This document shows, piece by piece, positions 9,874 through 22,790 of a stretch of 64,000 bases of DNA. The notes beneath the pieces were generated by a model. The model was not told where the DNA came from, ran no database searches, and saw only the letters and a list, made by a program, of their open reading frames with translations. The translations under genes and the position numbers were made by a program. Origin of the DNA: Seriola aureovittata. Lineage: Eukaryota > Chordata > Actinopteri > Carangiformes > Carangidae. Numbering within the stretch: position 1 is the stretch's first letter; every line of letters begins with the position of its first letter. The stretch lies in contig NC_079375.1 in the NCBI RefSeq assembly GCF_021018895.1, positions 4,803,560-4,867,559 of the forward strand, written 5' to 3'.

Positions 9874-9969
9874 CTGAGGAGATGGACTGGCTTCACTGTG
9901 GTTCTCCTCTCCATCCGTCACTGAGTCATTTATACTGCTGTCAAGCTGAGACGATACTGAGGTATCCAT
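9874..9969 (-). CDS. crem: crem first coding exon (activator forms)
   Basis: The exon spans 9874-9979 on the minus strand, after acceptor TCTGTCTAG. It has a 10-base 5' UTR and an ATG at 9969-9967. It encodes MDTSVSSQLDSSINDSV followed by TDGEENHSEASPSPQ, 32 residues ending in phase 0. The human CREM start exon has a similar serine/threonine/glutamine-rich, acidic character but low identity. The start is chosen because it is the only ATG in the exon in frame with tau1. The donor GTACAC is weaker than consensus and runs straight into a CA repeat. Confidence 0.88.
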
Positions 9970-9979
9970 AGTAAGTCAC

Positions 9980-11608
9980 CTAGACAGACAGACGTGCAGA
10001 TTATTAATACTATTACTGATGCCGTCCTTATACCGTCTTCTCCAATACCATTATCACAGATCACAAATAAAAGGATAAATCAAACATGAATTTTCAAGAA
10101 CTAGTTAGAACAAGGTATTTGCCCTTTGTTCAACAGGATATTGCTTCATGGATAATCATAAACTTTTATTAAAGGCTATAAACTTGGATTTTCTTTTGTT
10201 TTATGAGCCGTCAAAATACGTTTTGTGCATAATTTCACTGTCACGTGAAGGTTTAAAAAGATGCGTCCAACCTGAAAAGAACGAAACCCAAAGTTAAACT
10301 GAAAATCTGTCTCTTTTTCAACTCTGACTCCACTTTCAAAATGACACTGATGATAACAGTCGAAGCAGCCAAACACAATGTACACACTTCAAATTCAATA
10401 TGCTTTTTTTATTGGAATCGTAAACTCTGTGTTTTGTTTTATCTGCCAGTTTGCGTGTGCGTCATAAAGATCTATCTGATCTCTGTTGGCAGTTTTACAT
10501 AACATCCATTTCTCATGCACATTAAGGGTAGCAGCCAGGAGCAGGCAGTCTGGCACGTTTTCACACTCCAGGACAGAGGCCGTCACAACCTCAAATGTCA
10601 TTAATGATTCTTTATTCTTGTTAGCAAAGACAAGAGGGAAAATGACGCATAACAGGAGTAAAGATCTGGTTTAGTTTTAAGGTTGAGGATCACAGAGTCA
10701 CATTCACCTGCCAGAAAGCAGATAGTGGTTCAAATATTTCCTTTTTTTTATTTTTTTATTTCAGGGACCCACGTGTACAGCCACAGGTCCACTGTTTGAT
10801 AAAGATATGTTCTAAGCACATTATCTCAATTCAATGTTGTCTGCTATTGAAACAAGAATGAAACATCTGGTTAGAAAGTGTTTTCTTATTGCAAAAATGA
10901 AATCAAAAAAACCACTGTGAAATTAAAGCATGACTCAAGAACCATAGAAATCCCCCACACGCCAGTTCAGTTTCTGGAAGCACTGTTGCACAGGTGTAGC
11001 AGGAGACTATAAACACTAATTTTTTAGTTTCTCTTAATATAAAAAACCCTACATGAAACACAATTTCTACTTCTTTTTTGTTGGTGTGTAACATAAAGTA
11101 GACTATACACGCATTCCGATTAAGACAAGTTGCACAAATCACACATAGAACTTCATGAAGGCAAAAAAAAAACTGACTTCCCTTCTTTAGTAAAACAAAC
11201 TGAAAATGAAACTGTTGGCAACTGTAACTTCCTCGACATGTTCCATTTTTGACTTTTATTTCAAGCAGTACATCTTTTTGTTATAGGCTATATTATTAAA
11301 TATATATATATATTCATATATGTGACTTTTTTTTACAATATTTTATTTTGAAGAGACATGTTTAGATCAATTTCCGATATCCAGCTCAGTCCGTCTGACT
11401 TGTCGCAGCTCTGTAAACTTAAACAGAAGGGAAACGCTGCCAGCTGAACGAACTGAGAACATTTTTTTACTCCATGTTGGTCGGGCTAATTCATCCGCCC
11501 AAAGTTTTAATGAAAAGCTTCACAGCGCAGACGTGATTTGCACATTTCCCCTTTCAACTCTGCCCAACTTGCGCTGACCAAAAATGCGACAGCTTTTCGG
11601 TGACTTAC
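9980..11608 (-). other. crem: crem first intron (5' UTR intron)
   Basis: This intron separates the non-coding first exon from the first coding exon. It is AT-rich, with A/T runs near 10740 and 11300-11340. Open frames on either strand are short and unrecognised. No promoter-like element is seen inside it. Confidence 0.65.
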
Positions 11609-11830
11609 CGAAGTTTTACGTAGTCTGACTCGTCACTAATGACAGTCTGCGTGGACGGCCTGTGCCTTCGCTCACGTAGTTTCCACGTCAGCGCTGATGA
11701 TGCAGTGCCGAAAATGTCGACCGACGAGTCAGTTTAACGTCGAAGAGTGTCGAGGTGAAGCGAGAGGGCAAACTCCTGCCTACTTCCGCGATCGCTTTGC
11801 TCGTGAACCTAACGCTCTCACTGAGTAGCC
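11609..11830 (-). promoter_or_regulatory. crem: crem non-coding exon 1 and P1 promoter region
   Basis: A GC- and CpG-rich island in AT-rich surroundings. On the minus strand a strong donor, TTCG|GTAAGT, ends a putative exon at 11609. No ATG precedes it in the exon, consistent with an untranslated leader spliced to 9979. Upstream sequence carries a CGGAAGT ETS-type word (11788-11782) and a TGACGTGG CRE-half/E-box-like word near 11700-11693. The exact start site is unknown; the boundary at 11830 is where the GC-rich sequence ends. Confidence 0.6.
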
Positions 11831-14128
11831 CTATTTTAAATAGCGCACTACCGCTTCAAAGCACTAAACATTGCAGTGTGTGTAATTTTGTTCACATTTG
11901 GGGCTTCAAAGGTTTTTATCTGCCCAGTTAGTTACTTAGTAACAAATTCTCCATTCATGACATATTAATTCATTAGGTCTTTATAAAGTTAAACTAGGCC
12001 TACAACCTGTTTGCTTATTAGTAAATAGAACTCATATTTTCATTTACTGTCGGAAAAGCAAATATACCGATTAACATTGAAATAATATAACGTGAAATAA
12101 AAGTTTGTGTGTGTTATTTTAAAACTAAAGGTAGGGAAATATAGCTCTCTCATACAGGAGCAGCTTCAATCCATCCATCAATAAATGATTCAAGTTTGTA
12201 ATAATGTAGATTAGATAGTTAATATTATTAAAATAGCAATTCAATTTTTTCTGTTTTCCTATGGTCAGTAACATGTTTACAGAGCAGAGCTATGTTGCCA
12301 TCTACTGGCTGAAAAGTAAACAACACCTGAAAGAGCATTACAGGCTACAACAGTGTCTTATCAACATTTGGGCCTGTATTGCATTTTATTTTTATCTGCT
12401 TTAAAAAATAAATCTAAAAGTAGAATGAGCTTAAACTTTGGTGTCATTGACATTATAAATAGAGCAAAGTTCATCACACCCGGCCTTGATTGGAACAGGC
12501 ATTATTCTCCCGTTCCACAAGAATATATATGTCATCATTAATAAAAATTTAAAAAAGCACCAGCTCCGTGTTAGTGTTTGTGATAGTGACTGCACACCTC
12601 CTTAAAAATGTGATTGAAGATCATATTTTAAGATAAGAGCCACGTGTTTCACTCTGCACTTCATCAGCACTGGCAGTATACTTTGGGAGGATGCTTGATA
12701 TCCTGTAACACAACAAAGTTAACAACAACTTTATCAAAAAATAAAATAAAATAAAAAGTCCCTTTAAGTAAAAAATAAAATTTTTTAAGAGAAATTTTCA
12801 GGATATTTACCGGAAGGAAGCAGATGTTAAGCATGTGCACCATGAAGATTCAATGAGGTTTTTATAAACACAATACATGCAATGTATTATACAAGAAAGA
12901 TTATATATAGTTCTTAAAGTTTCTAAACAGAGTTGACATGGAAGGTTTGCTTCATTGAGACTTTCACCAGAAAAATTCCAAAAACAGATTTAAGGTTAAA
13001 CAGTAAAATTACTTTGTTGCGATGGTTTTCAAAAAGACTATTTTTAAAAAGCTCATGTGATAAACTCATATATATTCTAAACAGTTTTCTAACATCACGT
13101 TTTCTATGTATTACTTCATTCTGATATTGAGGTGTGTACAGTACTGAGGGTTGAGTGTAGAATCTGCTCTGAACTAGCTGAATTCCTTTATTTAGATCTG
13201 ACTCTGGCTGACCCCAGAGCCACCATCTGTCCTCCTGCGTGCCAGGAGAGGTCGTACTGTTCAAACATTGCCCCTGCTGTTATCAAAGAGCACTGCTCTG
13301 CGTGGCCAAGTCCCTCCCTTTTAATCTCTAACCGAGTGAGAGTAAAGCACTTCATTCAGCAAATAACCACAACTGAATGAGGTGTGCTTAGAGTTCTGTG
13401 TTCAAGTATAATGCAGGGGTATAATGCACTACACATTTGTACATTGTAGATAGATAAATTGAAAACATCACACTGAACAGAATATTGCTGTCCATCATTT
13501 TGTCAGGATCTGTGCCACACTGTTCTAATTATCTAAGCTGTGTTACATCAGTCATCCAGGCCTGTGTCCCCCTTACCCCACTGCTCCCCATCAGCTCCTT
13601 CCTCCTCCTCCTCCCTCTTCCTCTATCTCCTTGGCCTGTCCCGCGGTCAGAGCATGGAGGCTCCAGATGGTCAAGCACCAGCAGCAGAAGGGGGACCCTT
13701 GGGGGGCACAAAGGCCTGACAGCAGGAATCCACATATGACCTGGGCCAGACAGCTCTTTAGCACAAAATTAGCCTGGGATGAAGGCATAACACAATTACA
13801 TGCTGTTAATACCATCAAAGAGGTATTTGGGCGTCCATTGTGGCCTTGGCAGCTTAACTAGCCTAATTCTGTAAAAATTTCAGTCCTTTCAGACAAGTTG
13901 AAGCTTTTTCATGGGTAAAGCTGCTATAACTTTTTTCCCCAAACTTACTGTGTACATCAAATCATAAACATATGAATTAATAGTGATGTAATGACTCAGC
14001 TCTAGACAATTCATAACTGTGAAGATGCAAAGATCTGATTGACTAACTTCTTGCAGTTTCTTGACAGTGTTGATATATCAATGTTCTAAAAAATAAGTGG
14101 ATTTCTACTTGGAATCTTACTCTGTTAC

Positions 14129-14130
<2 letters not shown>

Positions 14131-14209
<79 letters not shown>

Positions 14210-14242
14210 AACTGAACTGACTTTTTTTTTTTTTTTTTTTTT
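14131..14242. repeat. (TG)n microsatellite plus poly-T
   Basis: About 38 uninterrupted TG units (14131-14207), then a short spacer and a 21-base T run (14222-14242). Confidence 0.97.
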
Positions 14243-15020
14243 ACCAATCACTGTTCTGTCCTGTTCCACATTATTTTAACTCACAATAGTGGGAGATCAC
14301 AAAATTAGCAGTAACACTCATTATTGCATATCACTGTGGATTTTTGTGTCAGTCCTAATCCCCACTAGTCTGCGCTGATACCCACAGCTGGTTCCATCTC
14401 TGTTGGGAACTGGGATCAGAACGACTACCAGACTCCTGTGTCTTAGCGTCTTTCACTTGTTGTAATGCATTTTAAATTCTTTAAATCTTACCTCTGTTAA
14501 TTTCCATTGAATTGTATGGATATAAAACGTACTTGGACTGGTACAACTAGCTGCTGCCAGCGCCCCAGACAGAAAAAGTGACAAGTGGCAAGGAAGTGGC
14601 ATCCTAACTGATTACCTGCCATGATGAGAGGACAGATTGCTTTTTCATTTTCATTTTGACCCAAAAAGAGCACAGTGAACATTGTCACTGTAGCTAGAGC
14701 AGGTTAAGTTGTTAAAAAATAAAATGTCAAACAGCTTTTCAATTTTCATTTTAATATGGTCATAGAACACCTATAAGAGTATTTGAAAATGAAAATGCAA
14801 ATTGGATTACTGCATTTTTATTTTCATTTTTTCTCAAATAATGGATTGTGTTGGAAGTGTGGTCACATGACAGCTGGGCAGAAGAGCAGCAGGAACGCAG
14901 GTATGCTAACTGGGCAGGTGACAAAGGTGAATTGAGTGTTCTTTGTTCTGTTCCCTCTATAGTTTCACCTTTGTCCCTGAGTGTTTAGAGTGAGTAGTTT
15001 ATTTCATTTTTTTCTCAGTT

Positions 15021-15261
15021 GTAATACATAGCCCTGAGCAAACTCCGTTGTGATACACAGCCCAGACCAAACTAGGTCATGATACATAGCCCTTAGAAAA
15101 CTCAGTCGTGATACATAGCCTTTAGAAAACTCGGTCGTGATACAAAGCCCTGAGCAAACTCGGTATTAACACATAGCTTTGAGAAACCTCGGCCATGATA
15201 CTCAGCTCACGTGGCCCTGACCAAGCTGGGTCGTGGTACAAAGCCCCGAGCGAACGCGGCC
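15021..15261 (+). repeat. 29-bp minisatellite, about eight units
   Basis: Units follow the pattern GTGATACATAGCCCTGAG then CAAACTCGGTC, with 10-30% divergence between copies. Seven units are close to 29 bp and one carries a 9-bp insertion (GTGGCCCTG region near 15210). There are no spacers between units, so this is a plain tandem array and not CRISPR. Confidence 0.9.
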
Positions 15262-18200
15262 ATTTGTGTTGAGGTCGGTTCTATTGTGAAGGAGGTTGTC
15301 AAGTAGCAGGCATTGCCTTATGGTTTCAACTGCCTCCATAGTTGGTATGCATGTAAACAATTGTCATGTGGTGGTCGTTTGTAAAAACTTGTAAAATGAG
15401 CAAGAGAGATAGGATTTACAGTGTAGGTTACGTAAGAGACAATGCAGCTTGTTCTTTCTATGTGTACTTCAACTCACTTAAACAATATGACTCTCATTTT
15501 AAACTTTTTTTCATTGCTTACATTACAGTTTGCATTCTTCATGCCTTTTCCCTTTTTTTTTCATCTCTTAATATTACTTCAACTGCTCCTTCATACAAAG
15601 TCAAGCCAGCAATGCAGTTTAGCTTCAGTTTCTGCAGAGGCCAGCAATCCCACTGCAATATCTTCAAAAATAGCATTTTCAAATGCAATCACTCAAATAT
15701 GATTTACTCTGGGAGAGGTTATCATCACTGTGAAAGGAGAAACTGTTCCCTCTGCACCACCAGAGGTCACCACTGATTCAAATATAATGCTGTGTCAGAC
15801 AGGTGGATATTTACATGTTAATTATTCAGCTTGTGCCCTAAATTAATCCAGAGTGTTTTAGGGGCTTATGGAAGCTGTGCTGCAGTGTTTACAGACAACT
15901 CTCCTCAACAATAACTTTGTCTGCAACTACCTTTGGACTCTATATGAACTGTATGAACATTGTGCTCAATGATAAGCCAATGTCTATCTTCTTTGTATTT
16001 TACTATTTGCTTTTATATGCATGAAACAGTAGTTTGTTGCCTTTTACTAAGTGGTCTCCTGGTTGTTATGTAGTGTCATTCACTCACAAAAGTGATATTC
16101 CATAAATACCATAATAATGTATGATAAGATGTAAGAGACTGAGGCTGCCAAAAATTTGAAAATGCAAATATGCCTCTTTCCTTTTTGGAGTAGCTGTTAT
16201 GTATCCCTTATATTAATGGAGCTCATTGGTGTGTTGTATATTTAGACAAATGTGGGAGGTAAGAGCACCTGAATGTAACATCATTGTCAACTAAGCATAT
16301 GAAATAGTCCCATATCAAATTCCAAATACCTCCAGATATTTTGCATGATAAATATTATCCAAAGAGCCCAAATACCACACTTGGTTGCTCATGAAGTATG
16401 TGAAGACTTCTGTTCCAAATACTTTGCATCTGTTGAGCATCAAAGTTCAGTCTTGACCTTGGAAACAATAGTTTGAGTTTGAGGTGGTTTTCCCATTCAG
16501 GAGTAAAACATTTAGTAAATTGCATGTGTCTTCAAGGACCTTGAATTATATTAAAGTCTGAGGAAAATAAAATCAATTGTGAGTTATAAGCCGATGCTGA
16601 TTTAGTTTGTTAAATGGCTCTTGTTTCCTCTCCGAGCACATCTACTCAACTGCTCTTGTAAAACAAGTTCACCTTTGACCTTCAGTACTTCACTACAGTC
16701 GCTTGTAATGCTGTTGAAATTGAATCATATTCTACTGTTGAATTGCACATAGATCTGCACACAAATAACTAGCGAAATGTATAAAATGTAATGCAATAAC
16801 CCCTTCAATAGTCTCCTTCACTGAAAATAGCCCAGTCATTACCTTCTATCTGGCCAGTGTGATTGCACATTTCCTCTATGTCACCTTTTGTGAAAACCAC
16901 CATGAACAAGTAAGTGCTCATATTCTCCAAAGTCAGGGCTGTTTAATTTATCGTGACAGCTGCTGAGGCTGTGGTTGGTGGCCCGTGAGCGCTCCAGCTG
17001 TGTTAAGAGTTAAAATAGCCTCCCAGCTGTATGCTGGCACTAGGTGGTGGAGCGATCCCATTTAAACAGTGCCCATGTAAACCACACACACTTTCCACAT
17101 ACTTGAAATTCAGTGGTTCTCCTCTCTTCTCTTGTTCTCACTAAACCATGTGTTGCAGCCCTTCTGGGCCTTGTGGGCTCTATATCCCACACTGAATCAA
17201 GGGAGAGAGTAGGGGCATCTCACTCCACACTGGATCTTCTTTGTCATCATCTTGATGTAATTGAATGGAATTTAAAATAAAAAAAACTTTTCGATGATCT
17301 TGTGACTCAGGTGGATGCTTTCTTACAGCAGCCTGTTCCTTTTGGTTTGAGTCCATCCATGTGCTGTTGGAGCGGCTCCTAAAAGCTCCCCAGACAGATT
17401 TGGACTGCTTTTCATTCGGGGGTTTGGTTCAGTTTCAAACCCCAGGTGGGACAGCTGACTGAAAAAGGAAACAAGCAAGTGCACGAGAATACCTGAGGCT
17501 TTTAACAAGGGGATGCTGTATCATTAAGTGTAGTAATGAAAATATGTATATACCATAACTGAGCAAAAACAAATTTAGGCAAATTAGGAAAAAAATTGCT
17601 GGATCATTGGACGTGAGAAGAATTGAATTACTTAACAAGTCACACACTATTATCAAATCTAATCTCTGCTTCACTCTAAACTTCAGTCTGATCTCAAGCC
17701 CAACCATTGAACCAGTCCAGTAACAAAGTGGGACCATTAAAAATGTTTATAGGGGACTCTACTTAACTGTCTATTCTTGTCGGGACTGGTCTATAGGCTC
17801 TATAGGCACCTGCATTGTTTTCAGTGGATGCATTGATTTTAATAGTATTTTTGTCTCTGTCAGCGCAGCAGTGATTCCCTGCATGCCATCCATTACCCAC
17901 CATCTCCTCAGCTGAGGGACACAGCAACTGTGGCCTTCCCTGCTCCCCTGATGCCTTCATGTACCGCTTGTAAACTCCACCTTCAAAAGTTAGAAGTTCC
18001 AGATGTGATTTCCCAGCACCCCCCCCCCCCCCCCCCCCAGACAATAAGGAAGGAAATGTGGTGACAGCTTCATTCACTTTTTTTTTTCATGATCTCTGAA
18101 ATACATAATGAAACTTGCAATGTGAAAACAGCACAGGACTGATGTTGCTGCAACGAGCTAGGGGACAACAGACTGCACATCTAACTTGTAGACTAATGGA

Positions 18201-18391
18201 TTTGTTTATTCATTAATATCCTAAAGTAGCTGTTATCTAAGCTTCATTGCATCTTCTGTAGCAATGGGATTCAACTCTTAGTTAATCACTTGCTGCAGCT
18301 GTTCTCTCCTTAGCAATGCAGAGGAATGTGCCCTACAAATATACACTACACACAGTGAGACAACTTAGATTAAAGATATGATAATTATATT

Positions 18392-18437
18392 ATGATTTGG
18401 CGTTATACAAATAAAATTGAATTGAATTGAATTGAAT
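18392..18437 (+). repeat. Dispersed-repeat tail with GAATT units
   Basis: GATTTGGCGTTATACAAATA followed by AAATTGAATTGAATTGAATT is the typical 3' tail of a teleost short dispersed repeat. Only the end of the element is preserved. Related blocks are at 45526-45790 and 60088-60168. Confidence 0.6.
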
Positions 18438-18829
18438 CATTGATAATGATTAAAAATGTGGGCTTATAATAAAGTATGATCTGCGTCCCCTAAATACAAC
18501 ACACCTCTGTTGATAAAAGCAAAGGCATACTTTCCATTGTTATAGCTAGCCATTAATTCATTCCTCTGTAGATTAAGTTTACTCAGTGAGGTACTGTAAC
18601 CTCAACAAACATGGCGAAAATTGGTTATGTCCTTGTATCATATTCACCTAGGTCTGCTTTACAATTTTTTAGCATCAAACTGGAGCAGTGATTGATGACC
18701 AGATATTACTTTTTATTTGATTATTCAATCAGGGAGCTGCCTGCTGCCTATTTCTCATCGTCATTCTGACAAAAAAAATTGTGTATGAAAACAATGTCAA
18801 ACCAATGTCCGTTATCACAGCTACGGGCT

Positions 18830-19429
<600 letters not shown>

Positions 19430-22187
19430 TAGAGGGAGAGGGGCGCCTGTTTCTGCTCGCTCGTGCTCGTTTTGCACACTTTACTTGAACGAATGAGAAC
19501 ACCAAGACTGCATGTGCGTATTATTCGCCGTGTGTTGCTGCTTTCAAAGAAAAGGCGCACCGCCATTGTGGTTCTTGTGTTTGTAAACCCACAAAACTTC
19601 CTCTGGGAATCTTACTGTGGTGGTTTCGGGTTTACTGCAGCTCAAAGGCATAAAATAGGAGTTCGTAACACGTTTGTGCACAAACACGCTTGCAGACTTA
19701 GTAACCCAGTTGTAAGGACTCTCAGTTCATGCCTCTGAAAGTTGCCAGCAGAGATTAGCCTACTAGCAAGTTAGCCAGCAGGCTGCAGAAGTAGGACTGA
19801 CGTCTGAGGCGTTTGGGCTTCAGTGCAGACCAATTTAATTAGTAGGCTTAACAGGAAAGTCCTATCAGGTTAGTCTACACTTTATTTTAATGTGTCTGTC
19901 AAGAATAAAATATATAACGTTCCTCTTTGTTCAGTTGTTAATGAGCTTATTATAGTGGCCTGCAGGACTGGCTGGAGTATCCAAGTAAAGACTTCAGGAC
20001 TAATCAATCAGTGATGCTTCAAATGCAAGGATTGCAGGGAAGACTTTTTTATTTTTTGCTAAGTTATGTTACACCACAGTTTTGAACTAAATGCAGGATT
20101 ATCTGAGAAGATCTTCAGATGCAGGGCAGTCTGAGCAGGCACCAGGCCCTGTAGGATAGGGAGGGAAACTGCAATGCCAAGCTGCTCCAGCTGACTGGTG
20201 GAGGCATGGACCTGACACATAAATCGTCCAGATAAAAAGTGAACCTAAGAAAACTTGTTGCATAATGTCAGGGTAGCAGCAGATAACCTTTGAACCATAG
20301 CTATGTGCTTTATGTACAAGGTTCTTTGGCTAGATCCTATCAGATGAGACTGGGTGTGCAGGAGCATAATAAAACATATATTATATATTTTCTCTCAGTC
20401 CTAGAGACTATGTTTACTGCATGAAAATTCAAGGAAACCCACTCACTTTTGGCATCATGACCATTATAACTTTTTCTTTTAATCATTCAAAAATACAATT
20501 CTACTGTATGTCTAAAACTCTAGTCACTCTTCTGTAATCTAAGTTTATATAATTCATCCCCACATTTGGGATTCAGTCTGTTTATTAAATTGGCTGATGT
20601 CAGTAAATTTATGTCGGTAATTAATTTAATTTGGTTTATTGTCCAGCCTATAAGGTACAACTGTGGGAAAGTAGCTCTTCAGGCTTCATAAATGATTCAT
20701 GCTTTGCCCCCTCCATTCGCTAACTTTAGGACCGTCTCTTTTTGTTCTGAGGATTGTGACCTAGAAGTCATACTGTATCCTCCTCTCCTGTTGAATAATT
20801 CAGTGTGAGCAGAGAGAAGAGAGTACGAGAACATCACTGCGTAGTTGAGATGTTGAGCAGGTAGAACGGGCTGATACTGAAGTACTCTCTCCCCCTTTTT
20901 TTGCACAGAGAAGATACTAATTTTCACATAAACCCTGATGAAATCCAGGACCATGAGAGATGCCACCCTCTGTCAACCAGCTCTGCACAGTGTTTGGGAT
21001 GTAAACCGTTTGTGGTTACTAGCTGAAGTCATCATTGCGATTGGCTAGAGGCTCAGATATTTGTAGTACAATTTATGAAAGGACAATTGCCTCGAAACCC
21101 CGACTTTGCTGCTGTTTTAATGTAGAGTGTGTGTTGTGTCTGTGTGCTGGAAATGAGGCCACACATCCAATTCTTTTTCTGTTTTCTTTCAAGCTTTGAT
21201 CTAAATGATAAAATAAACAGAGCTCCTCATGATCCTCACCCACAACAAAACGTACCGCCTCAACATATGACACCCTTGTCATTTCATCTCACATGTGCGT
21301 TTATTGCTCTAGTCCCACCCAGCCCACATTTCAAGACTGGGCATTTTCATGTCTCGTGTCTAGTGTGTGTCTTAGGAAGTGTTTTGGTCACAGATGTTGT
21401 GTTGAAGAGCACAGCTTTTTTTTTCTTTTTCTTTTTTTTGGTCAGCCTGTCTTAATAAGAGGCCCAAATTTAGTTTGGGTGTTTTCTCCAGCTTCAGTGT
21501 TTGTATGGACCTTCCCCTGTCATTAGAGAGGAATGCTTCCTCTAGAACAGAAAAAGCAGTCCACTTCTGAGGGCCTGAAGCCACCTCATAACTGTGGAAT
21601 TAGACAGAGATGAGGACACATGGATGAGTGTTCAGATACAGAAGTCTGACTGGACTTGAGAGACAGAACAACTTTGCTAGCTGCAAAATCTCTGAACGTC
21701 TTGAGAAGAAAAGAAAAAAAAAAACAGTGTCAGATTATCCTCCGCTGCTCTTTTTCCTTCCACAGATCACAGGGTAGATTCTCACTAATGTTCACCCATT
21801 TGACTAAGTGTGGCAAGCGTTTAAAATGACACCCTTGACTGGAAAACCGTCTCGTGGTTTCAATGCTCCAAACCCTCAAGTGACGTGAGTGTTGGCATGT
21901 CGGAGGAATCATGAGTTTTGGTGGTTGGTATCAGGTGTCTGGACTGTTGTGTCCATATGCAGCTCACAGCAGATTTCCATTCACTGTCTCTCACTGCTGG
22001 AGTTTCCTCCGGAGGAGTCTGGGCTATTGTGCATTTACTCGACCATTGAGGGAGACAGCTTTAACATGACTTTGACCTCTTGCGGACAATGGGAGCAGGT
22101 GTCTGCTCTTCTGTCTGGTGAAGTGGTTTTCTTGAGCAATGTGTGGTTGAAAATAGTGCTCCAGTGTTACTGATGAGCCCATTAAGG

Positions 22188-22290
22188 ATGCAGCTAATGA
22201 TTACTTTTTACCTAAATTGATTAGATATCTATCAAATGTCAAAAAATTGGCAAAAATGCCCATCACATATCCTCAGAGCCCAACGATGGC
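22188..22290 (+). repeat. Fragment of a hAT-like MITE (GCAGCTAATGATTA end)
   Basis: GCAGCTAATGATTAC, ATTGATTAGATATC, AAATGTCAAAAAATTGG and CAGAGCCCAA follow the order of a very common teleost non-autonomous element whose end resembles GGCTGCAACTAATGATTA. Only one end remains. Confidence 0.6.
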
Positions 22291-22754
22291 AGCTTAAGAT
22301 CAATGTTTCTTCTGACCACTAGTCCTAAATTCAGTGGGAGGGGGCGGGTTTAAATGTGCCAGGTGAGACATGGTGAAATACGATTAATAGCAATATAATG
22401 ATAAGGAATTATCTGTTAAAGACAGGTATAGCAGAGAACAGGACAGTTCATTCTGTAGGTGAGTTCTGACACTTGCCTCCTGATTTACTGAGGCAGGTGC
22501 AAACCCGGCAGATTTAAAAATAATTTTTATGTTTGGACCTAAATTAAAACGTGCTTTCACCGGGCGATAAATAGTGTGATTAAATAAGCTGCTTTCTGCT
22601 TTTGTAAATCAGGCGCAAGGAGCTATTATAATGATTACAATAAACCCATCCTACATTTTTGCACTCCCTGGGTGACATTCCTTCTGCGGCTAAACTTGAT
22701 TATTGGGGATATCCCCATGGATAGATAGCAAATAAGTAATAAATATACACTTGA

Positions 22755-22790
<36 letters not shown>

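Larger units (their letters stand above)
11831..18829. other. Intergenic spacer between crem and pard3
   Basis: About 7 kb between divergent genes. It holds a long (TG)n/T-tract (14131-14242), a 29-bp minisatellite (15021-15261), a run of C at 18019-18038 and a repeat tail (18392-18437). Open frames such as 13132-13380, 13485-13739 and 15366-15776 lack recognisable domains, splice signals or codon bias. I see no gene or RNA gene. Confidence 0.65.

Noticed and set aside
5502..9969. Possibility that the minus-strand gene is creb1 or atf1
   Set aside because: ILNEL and VPTSIYQ are CREM-like, the ICER exon is unique to CREM, and the pard3 neighbour matches human CREM synteny.
13132..13861. Cluster of short open frames in the crem-pard3 spacer
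   Set aside because: No recognisable domains, no consistent exon boundaries, and similar length frames occur on both strands.
15021..15261. Array of similar units considered as a CRISPR array
   Set aside because: Units are directly adjacent with no unique spacers, diverge freely and lie in a vertebrate genome.
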